This document shows, in pieces, positions 45,420 to 54,516 of a stretch of 64,000 nucleotides of DNA. The stretch is from an uncultured Flavobacteriaceae bacterium (GTDB lineage: Bacteria > Bacteroidota > Bacteroidia > Flavobacteriales > Flavobacteriaceae): contig CANKZG010000006.1 in the NCBI GenBank assembly GCA_947488435.1, positions 45,089-109,088 on the forward strand. The letters are read 5' to 3'. The notes under the pieces were generated by a model. The model saw nothing but the letters and a program-made list of their open reading frames with translations. It did not search any database and had not been told where the DNA came from. The stretch's first letter is position 1. Each line of letters opens with the position of its first letter. A program made the translations under genes and the position numbers.

Positions 45420-46595
45420 TTACTTTTCCATATAAACGAAGAAGCCTCCAGAAGCAAACTGTCCGTTTCTAACTCTAATTACTAGCTGATTTTTTCCTTT
45501 TTTTAATGAAATCTTCTTTTTTCTGCCTTTATGTTCAGGGTTTTTCCAAAAATCATACCAGGCGTTCCAATCATTACCTTTTGAAATATAACCATCCCGA
45601 TACACTCTTCCTGAATCCTTCCCGTTTAAATACAGTGCCAATTCATCTGTAGTTGTAAAGTGTAATGTTACCGTTTTATCTTTCTCCGCAACCAACGAGG
45701 TACGAAAATAGGCAACAGTGTTTTCCCCCTGATATTCCGTTACTCTAGCTGTAATTAAAGCTCCTCTTGCATCGGTTTTAAAATTTTCCCAACGAAGATT
45801 CTCTCCACCTATAGCTATTGAGGGATCACCATAATTTATGGCTTGTTCAATAGCTAAATTGGGTTTTGTTAAAGGACCTAGTACTTCCCATTTTGTTAGT
45901 AATGAATCTGGTTCATATTGAATATTTGGTATGTTTTCTCCTTTATAACTAGATTGTTTGATTGCCGTTACTTTAATATCGTCAATCCATACACTTCCGC
46001 CGGTGACTCTGGGTTGAAATCCTATTTTACCTGATTTTAGCTCAAAGAGATCGAAGGTTATTTTAGGTCTTTTCATATCATTTATATATAAATGGCAGAT
46101 TTCGTTAACGACTTCCATTTTAAACGAATGCCATTTCCCAATTTTAATGGTCTGATCCTCTTTTAGGTTAGTTTTATATTCTTCGTATAGTAGTCGAGAT
46201 ACGTTGCCATCTCTCCAGGGATTTGCTCTAATATAACTTCCGTTTCCTTTCACGTACAACAAGCCAAAATCTTCTCTTTTGATTGATTTTTTATAATTAT
46301 AAATGAAACCTAAATAATTATGTTCATTTTTAGGAAATAACATTTTCCCTTCTACGCTTACTGCTCCCCATTGATTTGAATTCTTAATTAAAGCCGAAAC
46401 ATTGCTGTTGGGTGTTAATTTAAGGGCGTTTCCCTGTTTAGGGTTTTGAGAATCAATTATTGTTACAGCTTCAGTATTGTTCAATTCCCAACCGGAAAGA
46501 TCTCCTTCAAAATTATCTTCAAATAGTACTTGAGCAGTAGAAATTATTGGTAAAAATACGGTTACAATAAAGGTGCTAACTTTTGAGATCATCAT
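45420..46595 (-). CDS. Exported protein with LamG-like domain and PA14-like C-terminus
   Basis: A 391-residue protein with a signal peptide (FIVTVFLPIISTAQ). Residues 25-210 form a concanavalin A/LamG or DUF1080-like sandwich (FEDNFEGDLSGWELNNTEAV, GKWHSFKMEVVNEICHLYIN, KIGFQPRVTGGSVWIDDIKV), a fold often binding sugars. Residues 300-391 (FTTTDELALYLNGKDSGRVY, KKGKNQLVIRVRNG) resemble a PA14/galactose-binding sandwich. A role in glycan binding or hydrolysis is inference. It follows the 128-aa gene by 14 bases and is probably co-transcribed. Confidence 0.7.
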   Translation of the reverse strand: MMISKVSTFIVTVFLPIISTAQVLFEDNFEGDLSGWELNNTEAVTIIDSQNPKQGNALKLTPNSNVSALIKNSNQWGAVSVEGKMLFPKNEHNYLGFIYNYKKSIKREDFGLLYVKGNGSYIRANPWRDGNVSRLLYEEYKTNLKEDQTIKIGKWHSFKMEVVNEICHLYINDMKRPKITFDLFELKSGKIGFQPRVTGGSVWIDDIKVTAIKQSSYKGENIPNIQYEPDSLLTKWEVLGPLTKPNLAIEQAINYGDPSIAIGGENLRWENFKTDARGALITARVTEYQGENTVAYFRTSLVAEKDKTVTLHFTTTDELALYLNGKDSGRVYRDGYISKGNDWNAWYDFWKNPEHKGRKKKISLKKGKNQLVIRVRNGQFASGGFFVYMEK

Positions 46596-46609
46596 ACCTT
46601 GTTCATTAC

Positions 46610-46996
46610 TTAATTCAATTTTTTATTTTCCAATTTGGTAAACCTCGCTTTGTTGGTAGGCTTTATTTCGATTAACTCAAATTGATTTTTATTCAATTTA
46701 TGAAAACCTACTTTTTTGAGATAAAGCGCCGTGCATTTTCGATCAATCATTATTTTTCCAATTCCAGTACTAAGTCGATTGGTTCCATCTTTCTTTATAC
46801 CAGAAACCCAATATTCTTCACCCGTTTCTACGTCAAAGTAATTTCCACTTGTTCCTTTACCGTTCAAATTTTTTAACGCTTTTCCGTTGAAGTAAACTGT
46901 TTGTTTTGATTTGGAAAAATCAACCATTCCAACCCAAGCTGGTCCGTTATCAGAAAACCCAGTTTTTAGTTCGACATATTTTAATTCAGGCTTCAT
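46610..46996 (-). CDS. Conserved hypothetical cytosolic protein
   Basis: A 128-residue protein composed of short strands: KYVELKTGFSDNGPAWVGMV, FSKSKQTVYFNGKALKNLNG, SGNYFDVETGEEYWVSGIKK, RLSTGIGKIMID. I have seen similar short Bacteroidota proteins but without reliable function. It has no signal peptide. It leads the exported LamG-like gene by 14 bases. Confidence 0.6.
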   Translation of the reverse strand: MKPELKYVELKTGFSDNGPAWVGMVDFSKSKQTVYFNGKALKNLNGKGTSGNYFDVETGEEYWVSGIKKDGTNRLSTGIGKIMIDRKCTALYLKKVGFHKLNKNQFELIEIKPTNKARFTKLENKKLN

Positions 46997-47106
46997 TTTA
47001 TGTGTATTATGACGGTTCAGTCCGAAATCAAATTAGGCTTAAAATACAAAATTTGAGGTTTATAGAAAGATAATACTAAATTAAAACCCTAGCTGTGCCA
47101 AGTTTA

Positions 47107-47871
47107 TTAATTCATAAATTTCGAAACTATTATATGTAAAGAACTTATGTCATCCTGCGTTCTAAGGTATGTGTTGATTTTGTCATCGCCCATAATTTGA
47201 ATTCTGTATTCTGGTAATTCTGCATGAAACATCCGGTATACAAAAGTGTCTACTACTCTTTCTTTCAATTCGTGTGAAAGATTATATTTCTGAACAATTG
47301 AATATTCCATTCCCATATGGGCGATTTCGTGAATTATGGTGTTAGCAGGATTTTTATAATTCATAAACATTCCCTCTTTGTTCGTTAATAAAGTTATCGT
47401 TCCTTCATCGGGATCATAGCTACCCCCTGTTCCATATAAGGTAAAAACAACCTTATAGTTGTTAAACATTTTGAAGTTCCAATCCCATTGACTTTTGGTT
47501 GTGTTTATTTTATAAAGAATTGTATTAATAAGGTCAGTTTGGTTTTTAACTTTTTGAATTGCCCGCTCATAATTATTTGGGTTGAAGATTTTAGTTTCTA
47601 CGAGTGTGTAAATTGTAGAAAAATCTTCATTTCCAAAACCTCCATCTTTTGATTTTTTAATTAATGTATTGATTAACGAATCCTTGGGTAGATTAATAGT
47701 ATATCCCTGCTTTTCAAAAAATGCAATATCATTGATTGTTCTCCAAATTGATGTTGCTTCTTGTTCTATTGTTGGCAGAATTATTTCAATTCTAGAAGGT
47801 GATGTTTGCGATATACCGCTTACGCTGATAATCGAAAAAATAACGGTAAAGTAATATTTGGATAATTTCAT
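47107..47871 (-). CDS. Exported HExxH zinc metallopeptidase-like protein
   Basis: A 254-residue protein with a signal peptide (cleaved near GISQ, residue 22). It contains the zinc motif HEIAH (181-185) in NTIIHEIAHMGMEY, followed by a Glu/Asp-rich helix KERVVDTFVYRMFHAELPEY that may supply the third ligand. The N-terminal half is mostly helical. The length is smaller than most known families with this motif, and I cannot name one. Role: a periplasmic protease or inactive relative. Confidence 0.6.
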   Translation of the reverse strand: MKLSKYYFTVIFSIISVSGISQTSPSRIEIILPTIEQEATSIWRTINDIAFFEKQGYTINLPKDSLINTLIKKSKDGGFGNEDFSTIYTLVETKIFNPNNYERAIQKVKNQTDLINTILYKINTTKSQWDWNFKMFNNYKVVFTLYGTGGSYDPDEGTITLLTNKEGMFMNYKNPANTIIHEIAHMGMEYSIVQKYNLSHELKERVVDTFVYRMFHAELPEYRIQIMGDDKINTYLRTQDDISSLHIIVSKFMN

Positions 47872-48027
47872 TTCACTCTAATTTACCACAACAGTCTTAT
47901 TACCCTTGGTTATGAGTTAATTTATTTAATTTTACTCATTAGCTTGGTTACTCCCAAATGAATTTCTTGAGGTTTTTCCATGCCTTAGTCTATATCAATT
48001 GTAGTTATATATTGTTTGGAGTTACCT

Positions 48028-48924
48028 TTACTTTTCAATTCTTCCATAATTTTTTAGCACTTTCAAAGCCCATAGTGTTTGTATACCAGCCCACTCTAAT
48101 TTTGTTCCTTCACTTATGCCATACCAAGTATCCCATCGCCCATCTTCTTTTTGTTTGTTAATTAGCTCTTTTAAATCAGATTCAATCGTTTTTTGGTTAA
48201 ATAAGGTGTAAAATATGCTTTCGGAAGAAGTGGCATAATTTAAACTATGAGGTTTTCCATAAAGCCCCCATCCATCATCAGCCTTATCTTCACAAATTAT
48301 CCCGTTATTCAAAATCCATTTTTTTAACTCAAGAATCTTCTTTTCCGCCTTTTCCCTGCTTCTGGTATACTTTAAAAATGTTAACCACCGAGGTACACAT
48401 AAATAACAAAAAACGTGTTTGTCTTTTATCCTATCAAATTCGCTCCAAACAAATTGTTCGGCTTTTTTCATCCAAGGAATGTCAATCTTATATTTTTCTA
48501 AAATCCCAAGAAGTGGAGCTGTAGTGCTCAAAGCAGCCCATTCTTTAATTGACTTGAAGTGTTCTTCACAAGGGTAAACATCTTTTGGTCTAAACATCCA
48601 CGGAATTCCACCCTGCTCTGTTGTGATGCTTTCAAAATAAGGCATAAAGTCATCTAGGATCATTTCTTTGGTTAAATAACCAATTTCATCAAGGGTTTCT
48701 AGTGCCATTATGCTAAAAAGAGGTTGACTTTCCGGTGATGCCGTATCAGGTTCCATTCCGTGCCCAAATCCACCGTCTGGATTTCGATAAGCGTATACCG
48801 CATGAAAAACCCCTTGCTTATCCCCATTTGCAAAATAAAATTGAAATAAACGCCTTTCAATCATCCTAGCATTTATTAAAATAAAGTCTCTTGCCTTTAA
48901 ATAGTTGTTTTTTGTTAAAGTCAT
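48028..48924 (-). CDS. Alpha/alpha-toroid (terpenoid cyclase/prenyltransferase-like) repeat protein
   Basis: A 298-residue cytosolic protein with repeated helices and Gly-Gly-Phe turns typical of the six-hairpin toroid family: FHAVYAYRNPDGGFGHGMEP (about 40-59), TEQGGIPWMF, DKADDGWGLYGKPHSLN, KQKEDGRWDTWYG, WAGIQTLWALKVL. The fold is used by squalene cyclases, lanthionine and polysaccharide enzymes. The protein is half the size of a squalene-hopene cyclase and lacks its DXDD motif, so a cyclase role is unlikely. Function unknown. Confidence 0.65.
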   Translation of the reverse strand: MTLTKNNYLKARDFILINARMIERRLFQFYFANGDKQGVFHAVYAYRNPDGGFGHGMEPDTASPESQPLFSIMALETLDEIGYLTKEMILDDFMPYFESITTEQGGIPWMFRPKDVYPCEEHFKSIKEWAALSTTAPLLGILEKYKIDIPWMKKAEQFVWSEFDRIKDKHVFCYLCVPRWLTFLKYTRSREKAEKKILELKKWILNNGIICEDKADDGWGLYGKPHSLNYATSSESIFYTLFNQKTIESDLKELINKQKEDGRWDTWYGISEGTKLEWAGIQTLWALKVLKNYGRIEK

Positions 48925-49304
48925 TTTGTGTTCAAGTAGCGCTTTCCTTGTATTATTTAACTAGTACTGAATGATAGCCAATATTATACGCAATTTATTT
49001 AAATAATCTTTTAAGTTTCTCAATAAAGGAAGGTTAGTTACAACACCTTATTAATATCTGTGTTTTTCGCACTTTTCATGCTTTATTTTTATACTTAATT
49101 TCTCATTGTTTACTATTTAATTTTCATTGTATCTGGATTATAATGCGCAAGAGCATATGCATAATTTGTAGCAACACTTCAAATTCTTTTTTGGCAGAGA
49201 GTAGAATAAAAATAAGGATTTTAATGTTTTACAGGTTTGATATAACAATAAATAATATATGGAGTAGCTATTTTATTTTATAAAAACCCTGTATCTTGTT
49301 TGTT
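48925..49304. other. 380-base intergenic region
   Basis: AT-rich DNA between the toroid gene and the serine hydrolase gene. No frame longer than about 20 codons, no hairpin terminator and no promoter element that I can support. Confidence 0.5.
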
Positions 49305-50387
49305 TTATTTAGCAGCATCTATTGCTAATTTTAGTAATGTATTCGCCACAGGATCAACATCACTTTGCGCCCTTGAGGTGTTGGCTAGTATAACACTTAC
49401 GGTTTTCTTAGCAGGAACGATAAAAAGAAAAGAGGTACATCCCGTTTGCGCGCCGGGATGTCCTATGATGGCGCCTTCATTTGGTTTCGGGTTGTACAAA
49501 AACCAACCGAATCCGTATGCATTGTTTTCTTTTTCCAAACTGTGGTGTTGTCGCATCATAGCTAACGTGCTTTCCTTAACGAAGGTATTGCTCAAAACAG
49601 CATTTCCAAATTTTATCATATCTCCAAGGGTTGTATAAAATCCCCCTGCTGGAATGCGATTGCTCAAATTATTTTCTTCAGCTAGTTTAGCCTTTCCTTT
49701 TCCGTTATTACGTGAATATAATTCGGATTTGAAAGCGATATTTGTATTAAATTTTTCAACCCCAGTGTTTGTCATTGCTGCTTTATTCCAAATATGGGTT
49801 TGCATGTAATTCGCAAAAGTTTCGCCTGAGACACGTTCTATTATTACACCTAAAAGGGTATAACCATAGGTTGTATAACTATAGCGGGTACCAGGTTCAA
49901 ATAACAAATCTCTGTTTTTAAATAAATCCAATGCATCATAAAGTGTGGCATATTCCTGAGTGGTATTGGATTCCCTTCCATTTTTATACCCAGAAATTCC
50001 CGAGGTATGTGATAATAAATGTCTCGTGGTAATTTGTGTTTTTTCCTGTTTTGGATAATCAGGAATATAGGTTTGTATGGGAGCGTCCAGATCAAGCATA
50101 CCTTGCTCAACCAATTGCATAATGGCCAATGCGGTCATTGGTTTTGCAATGGAGCCCATTCGGACTTTGGTTTCTAAACTAAACTTTACGTTTTCTTTTT
50201 TATTGGCATACCCTGCTGCACCTTGATCTATAATTTTACCACTAACAGAATAACCGCCAACAACGCCCATTACATTTCCTTTTGAAACCATGTGCTCCAT
50301 TAGGAGTTTTACTTTGTTGTTTTGATTTTGTGAAAAACCTAAAATCGATAAGAATACGGTTATAAGTAAAATAATATGCTTTTTCAT
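49305..50387 (-). CDS. Secreted beta-lactamase-fold serine hydrolase
   Basis: A 360-residue protein with a signal peptide (cleavage after GFSQ). The class C/DD-peptidase-like catalytic set is present: S79-IAK (SxxK), Y169-S-Y in TRYSYTTYGYTLLG (YxN position), and HPG in IGHPGAQTG (KTG position). Members are esterases, D-aminopeptidases or beta-lactamase-like enzymes; true beta-lactamase activity cannot be claimed. Monocistronic. A -7-like TACTTTTG lies 32 bases upstream. Confidence 0.88.
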   Translation of the reverse strand: MKKHIILLITVFLSILGFSQNQNNKVKLLMEHMVSKGNVMGVVGGYSVSGKIIDQGAAGYANKKENVKFSLETKVRMGSIAKPMTALAIMQLVEQGMLDLDAPIQTYIPDYPKQEKTQITTRHLLSHTSGISGYKNGRESNTTQEYATLYDALDLFKNRDLLFEPGTRYSYTTYGYTLLGVIIERVSGETFANYMQTHIWNKAAMTNTGVEKFNTNIAFKSELYSRNNGKGKAKLAEENNLSNRIPAGGFYTTLGDMIKFGNAVLSNTFVKESTLAMMRQHHSLEKENNAYGFGWFLYNPKPNEGAIIGHPGAQTGCTSFLFIVPAKKTVSVILANTSRAQSDVDPVANTLLKLAIDAAK

Positions 50388-50418
50388 TGTTTTGAAGTTT
50401 ACTGATTTCTATTCACAT

Positions 50419-50426
50419 CAAAAGTA
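50419..50426 (-). promoter_or_regulatory. Possible -7 element of the serine hydrolase gene
   Basis: Minus-strand TACTTTTG fits TAnnTTTG, 32 bases before the start codon. No -33 TTTG at the usual distance. Confidence 0.3.
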
Positions 50427-50454
50427 GAATGTAAAATGGTTGTAAGCGTCTCTT

Positions 50455-51246
50455 TTACTGTATTAGGGAGGAATCCTTTGTTTTTTGGGATGAATGGGGT
50501 AAAGCCAATATACTTTTTTTATAATTTTTGGAAACAGGGACTTCTTTTTGCGTTAAGATAATAGTATTTGAGCCTTTCCATTCCTTAAAATGTATTGGAT
50601 TAATAATATGTGACCTATGTGTTTTAACTAATTGTGGTTGTTGCAGATGAATTTTTTTTAGTGTCGTACGTAATAATTTTTCGCGCAATACATTATTTGC
50701 CAAATAAGATATCTCTACATAATTATCTGCGCTTGAAATACAGATTAAATCAGAAAAACGCATTTGTAATATGTCCATTTTATTTTCGCCGGTCAAAATA
50801 ATTTTATCAGATTTCTGACTCGAAATCTTTTTATTTAGATACCATCTAGAAAAAATAAGTATAGGTAATTGAATCAAAAAAATAGGCATGTATACTTCCA
50901 ACGTAAATTTTGAGAAGCCGTAATCTCCATTAACATAGGCTGTTTTATAATAAAGAAAGCTTCCTAATAAAGTGAGCATGTTAAAAACTACAATTAAAGC
51001 TACTTCTAAAAAAAGCGTCCATTTTTTCTTTTGTTTAAACACCCAATTTTGCACGGGTATCAACATAAGATAGCAGGCTAGGGTAATAATTCCATATACA
51101 GGTAGTAGCTCTAATCGAACTAAAAAAGGCAATTCTGCGATATCAAAAGGAGCTATAAGTACAAGAAAGGCAACAAGCCATATTCCCACAATAAGGCCTA
51201 CTATAAAGTGATGTTTGTATGATGTGTTTAATGGTAATGTAGACAT
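50455..51246 (-). CDS. Membrane LytTR-domain transcriptional regulator
   Basis: 263 residues from MSTLPLNTSYKHHF (51246); an upstream in-frame ATG adds 14 residues of little meaning. Four helices (FIVGLIVGIWLVAFLVLIA, LLPVYGIITLACYLMLIPV, LEVALIVVFNMLTLLGSFLY, VYMPIFLIQLPILIF) are followed by the LytTR DNA-binding domain at the C-terminus (ICISSADNYVEISYL, LVKTHRSHIINPIHFKEW, VPVSKNYKK). It is a one-component membrane-bound regulator. Its targets are unknown; the serine hydrolase gene is directly downstream. Confidence 0.85.
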   Translation of the reverse strand: MSTLPLNTSYKHHFIVGLIVGIWLVAFLVLIAPFDIAELPFLVRLELLPVYGIITLACYLMLIPVQNWVFKQKKKWTLFLEVALIVVFNMLTLLGSFLYYKTAYVNGDYGFSKFTLEVYMPIFLIQLPILIFSRWYLNKKISSQKSDKIILTGENKMDILQMRFSDLICISSADNYVEISYLANNVLREKLLRTTLKKIHLQQPQLVKTHRSHIINPIHFKEWKGSNTIILTQKEVPVSKNYKKSILALPHSSQKTKDSSLIQ

Positions 51247-51376
51247 TAAATAGATGTACTGTATTAAATGAATACCAACGATTTGCATGCGACTTCAGCA
51301 GGGAAAATCCGATAGGATTTTTATAGCGAAATCCATGAGAAGTTAAAAATAAGAAATTTGAGTTTAGTAATAGGGT

Positions 51377-51404
51377 AGTGCAGTAATATTGCTATTACTG
51401 CACT
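51377..51404. terminator. Perfect 12-bp hairpin, probable terminator-like or regulatory structure
   Basis: AGTGCAGTAATA (51377-51388) and TATTACTGCACT (51393-51404) form a perfect stem with loop TTGC. It lies downstream of the NmrA-like gene and upstream of the LytTR gene. On the minus strand no T run follows, so a classical terminator is not certain. Confidence 0.45.
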
Positions 51405-51463
51405 TGGGTTAGTTGTATTTTTTTAATTCAAGCGCAAGGAGCAGCGCATATTACTTCGTATAG

Positions 51464-52300
51464 TCAGCTGACTTTTATCTGATTCCAAATCCCGGTTTTG
51501 GCGGTCTCTTGAGCATATGCTAAAAATGTTTTTGCTTTTCTACCTAAAACTCGTTCAATATCTGTAACGACGAGCTGATTTTTTGAATTGGTTAAAACAT
51601 GACTAAATAAATACTCAATTAACCAAACAACATCATTAGGTATTTGCATTTGTTTCATACCAGCTATATACTGTGCTAAGGTGATGTCGTGAAAATTTAA
51701 ATTTCTTTCGCTAGTTTTTGAAATGATGTCAACAATATCCTTAAAAGTAATTAGTTCTGGGCCTGTTACTTCAATAACTTCACCATTATAAGAATCATCC
51801 AGTAAGACCGTAGCAGCCACTTCTGCAATATCATTTGCATCTACAAAGGGAATTAAAACATCTGACATTGGTAATGCCACCTCTCCGGATAGAATAGGTG
51901 CTAAAAAGAAACTTTCACTCCAATTTTGGTTAAACCAAGATGCTCTAACTATGGTATAATCCATACCAGAATTCATGACAATTTTTTCGCAAGCCTCAGC
52001 TTCGGTTTCCCCTTTACCAGAAAGCAAAACCATTTTTTTTACTCCTAATTCTTTAGCCAAATAGGTCAAACTCTGAATGGCTTCTTTAGCTCCTGGAACA
52101 GCTAAATCAGGATAATAAGTGACATACATTTTTTCGATGCCGGTAAGGGAGTTAACCCAAGTATCTTTATTATCCCAATCAAAGCTTGGGGATGCGTTTC
52201 TTGAACCAATTCTAGGTTCAAATCCTCTATTTCTTAATTGTTCTACCACTCGGCGACCAGTTTTACCGGTTCCTCCGATAACTAAAATGTTTGTTTTCAT
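51464..52300 (-). CDS. NmrA-like NAD(P)-binding protein
   Basis: 278 residues from MKTNILVIGGTGKTG (52300), chosen over a start nine codons upstream because a -7 element occupies the region just before. The Rossmann motif GGTGKTGRRVV, the segment VRASWFNQNWSE and IPFVDANDIAEVAA match atypical short-chain dehydrogenases of the NmrA/SDR_a5 group, often NAD(P)-dependent quinone reductases or redox sensors. The AraC regulator upstream on the same strand is probably its controller. Confidence 0.88.
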   Translation of the reverse strand: MKTNILVIGGTGKTGRRVVEQLRNRGFEPRIGSRNASPSFDWDNKDTWVNSLTGIEKMYVTYYPDLAVPGAKEAIQSLTYLAKELGVKKMVLLSGKGETEAEACEKIVMNSGMDYTIVRASWFNQNWSESFFLAPILSGEVALPMSDVLIPFVDANDIAEVAATVLLDDSYNGEVIEVTGPELITFKDIVDIISKTSERNLNFHDITLAQYIAGMKQMQIPNDVVWLIEYLFSHVLTNSKNQLVVTDIERVLGRKAKTFLAYAQETAKTGIWNQIKVS

Positions 52301-52324
52301 AATTTTTGATTTTGAATTATGACG

Positions 52325-52332
52325 CAAATCTA
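52325..52332 (-). promoter_or_regulatory. Possible -7 element of the NmrA-like gene
   Basis: Minus-strand TAGATTTG fits TAnnTTTG, 24 bases before the ATG at 52300; TTTG at 52359-52362 is upstream, but the spacer of 26 is long. It decides against the longer start at 52327. Confidence 0.35.
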
Positions 52333-52390
52333 TAGTGACTGCGCACGGACGACTTATTCAAAAAGAACTATGATTTATTCGAAAAGAATT

Positions 52391-53242
52391 TTATACTTGG
52401 CTGGGTCTGTAGCCAAACTTTTTTTCAAAAGCATTAGAGAAAGAACCTAAACTATCGTAACCCACAGCCCAGGCAGCCTCCTGAATCGTTTTTTGCTCGT
52501 TCTTAATTAAGATATAGGCTTTCTTTAGGCGTTCGTGCTGTAAGTACTTAAAAACTGGAACACCAAACTGCGCTTTAAATTCTGTTTTCAGTTTATTCGT
52601 ATTGGTTCCAATTTTATGAGCCAATTCGGTTAAAGATGGTGGATTTTCTAGATCGGACAGTAATATCTCTTGAGCGTGATTTATTTTTTTAAGTAGTGAG
52701 GCATTTACTTCTCCTGCCTTTTGGATGGTTAGTTGTCCAAAATAGTGCGAAAGTAAAGCTGTCATATGACTTTTATAGAACATCATTTTAAGACTTCCAT
52801 CATACGTATTGGTAAAGAATTGTTCGACCAATAATAACATTTCAGGAGTCATGTTAAATACAGTTCCTTCTACGTAATGATCTTTGGGATGAACAAGTTG
52901 ATATAAAAACTGCTCTAAAAATTGACCTTCATCATTTGGAAGTTTATCCAAGTTTCTGATGGTGGTTGTAATCACCAAACATTGCAAAGGTTTTTGAGCA
53001 GAAACATGATGCTCAAATTCAACTTTCTCATCGGCATAAAAAGATAAAACCATGCCCTTGGTATGATGGAACTCTTTGATTTGTCCATCGTATTTAACTT
53101 TTAAATGAACATCTCCTGCACCGTAAAATGCAATAGCGATAACTGGTTCATCAAAAAAGCAGGAATCAATTAAAGTATCGTTGGTAGCAGCTTCTTCTAA
53201 TAAAATTGTACTATCGTTTATGTCGATTATTTCACGATTCAT
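52391..53242 (-). CDS. AraC-family transcriptional regulator
   Basis: A 283-residue protein. The first 185 residues form a sensor region with cupin-like strands (PVIAIAFYGAGDVHLKV). The C-terminal double helix-turn-helix begins LLSDLENPPSLTELAHKIGT and ends AAWAVGYDSLGSFSNAFEKKFGYRPSQ, the conserved signature. It lies 90 bases upstream of the NmrA-like gene on the same strand, a typical AraC-target pair, so autogenous or coupled regulation is likely. Confidence 0.9.
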   Translation of the reverse strand: MNREIIDINDSTILLEEAATNDTLIDSCFFDEPVIAIAFYGAGDVHLKVKYDGQIKEFHHTKGMVLSFYADEKVEFEHHVSAQKPLQCLVITTTIRNLDKLPNDEGQFLEQFLYQLVHPKDHYVEGTVFNMTPEMLLLVEQFFTNTYDGSLKMMFYKSHMTALLSHYFGQLTIQKAGEVNASLLKKINHAQEILLSDLENPPSLTELAHKIGTNTNKLKTEFKAQFGVPVFKYLQHERLKKAYILIKNEQKTIQEAAWAVGYDSLGSFSNAFEKKFGYRPSQV

Positions 53243-53399
53243 TCATTTCCAGTAAGCATAATTATTGTAAGCAGTTTTGTGTATGATTATGTAACGAAGT
53301 TATGAATTATATGGATTGTTGTAACAGGTTTGTTTTCTAGCGATAAAAATGCTAATTTGAATAACACTTTTGATTTTTTTTCTTAAACCGGTTTATTGT

Positions 53400-54371
53400 A
53401 TGTTTCAAGTTGAACCAATATTATGGTTACAATCTTTTGAGTCATCTTTTATAACTTGGCTGATGTCTACCGTTTCATTGCTTGGATATTCCATTGTTTA
53501 TGGTATTTTAATTAGCATTATTACCTTTGGAATAAATTTGCGCAAAGGACTTGCTATTTTTATGATATTAGCAATCGGAGGTATCATGACCGACGGTCTT
53601 AAAAGAGGTTTAAAGTTTCCTAGACCCAGTGATATTGATGTTCGTGTTATTGAACCTGGCCAACAGCCTTCCGGACGTCTTGTGGATTTTGGTGGAGCTA
53701 AAAGTTTTTGGTCTTTGCCTTCCAAAGAAGCTATGTTAGCGGTTAAAATGCAAACTGGATGGAGTTATGGTTTACCTTCTGGACATGTTAGTGCAGCCAC
53801 AGCTTTTTTGTTTGGATTGTTTTTCTTCTATCGTAAAAAAAGAATTCTTGTATTTTCCGTTTGTTGGGTCATTCTTATGGCATTGTCTAGAATGTACCTA
53901 GGTAGGCATTTTATGGCAGATGTTATTGGAGGAGTTTTTGTGGGTACATTGGCGGTTATAATCGCTGCATTGCTCTTTAAATCGTTAGAAATTGGAAGTT
54001 ATAAGAAGATAAGTCCCTTCGCTTTTTTGAGAGTGACGTGCTTTGTCTTACCACTAGTTATACTAGTACCACTAATTGAGCTCCTCGATGCTGATAATGT
54101 AGGACGTCTTTTTGGATTAGTAGTAGCTTATTTCGCTATCAATAGGATTGGTCAACATACAGATGCCGGAAACTTTTGGTTGCGCGTAGTTCGTATTATA
54201 GTTGCTGTTGTAATATCCTTCACGTTATATCTATCTATTAATTTTATCGCAAATGCTATTGATTGGGAGGGTACACAAATGGCTGATTTAGTTACTACAT
54301 TTCTACTAACAACTCTACCATTTTTAGTATCATTTGTTATTTTGAGACGATTTAAGTTTTATATGAAATAA
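53400..54371 (+). CDS. PAP2 superfamily membrane phosphatase
   Basis: 323 residues from MFQVEPILWLQSFES (53400); an upstream TTG start is less likely. The three PAP2 motifs are present: KRGLKFPRP (68-76), the catalytic PSGH (126-129) and SRMYLGRHFMAD (163-173), between many TM helices. The enzyme removes phosphate from lipid phosphates such as undecaprenyl diphosphate or phosphatidate. An extra C-terminal block of four to five helices (from 180 on) is larger than in minimal PAP2 proteins. A bidirectional terminator follows. Confidence 0.88.
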   Translation: MFQVEPILWLQSFESSFITWLMSTVSLLGYSIVYGILISIITFGINLRKGLAIFMILAIGGIMTDGLKRGLKFPRPSDIDVRVIEPGQQPSGRLVDFGGAKSFWSLPSKEAMLAVKMQTGWSYGLPSGHVSAATAFLFGLFFFYRKKRILVFSVCWVILMALSRMYLGRHFMADVIGGVFVGTLAVIIAALLFKSLEIGSYKKISPFAFLRVTCFVLPLVILVPLIELLDADNVGRLFGLVVAYFAINRIGQHTDAGNFWLRVVRIIVAVVISFTLYLSINFIANAIDWEGTQMADLVTTFLLTTLPFLVSFVILRRFKFYMK

Positions 54372-54463
54372 CATTAAGATCACAATTAAAATGCACAATT
54401 TTCATAGGAAAAACAGCAAGTTTACTACTAATGGTTTAGATAGTAATATACTTAATTAAACAC

Positions 54464-54495
54464 AAATCGGTTTAAGCGATCCCCCAAACCGATTT
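54464..54495. terminator. Bidirectional terminator
   Basis: AAATCGGTTT (54464-54473) pairs with AAACCGATTT (54486-54495) around a 12-base loop, with T-rich DNA after it on both strands. It lies between the convergent PAP2 and ABM-lipoprotein genes. Confidence 0.65.
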
Positions 54496-54516
54496 TGTAA
54501 AACATGTTATTACTAG

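Noticed and set aside
48028..48924. Squalene-hopene cyclase partner of the squalene synthase
   Set aside because: At 298 aa it is half the needed size, lacks the DXDD motif, and lies 20 kb from the synthase.
49305..50387. Antibiotic-resistance beta-lactamase
   Set aside because: Only the general SxxK hydrolase fold is supported; the family is dominated by esterases and peptidases.
52215..52225. GGTTCAAATCC, which looks like a tRNA T-arm
   Set aside because: It lies inside the NmrA-like coding region (encoding part of GFEPRIGSRN on the other strand) and no acceptor or anticodon arms pair around it.
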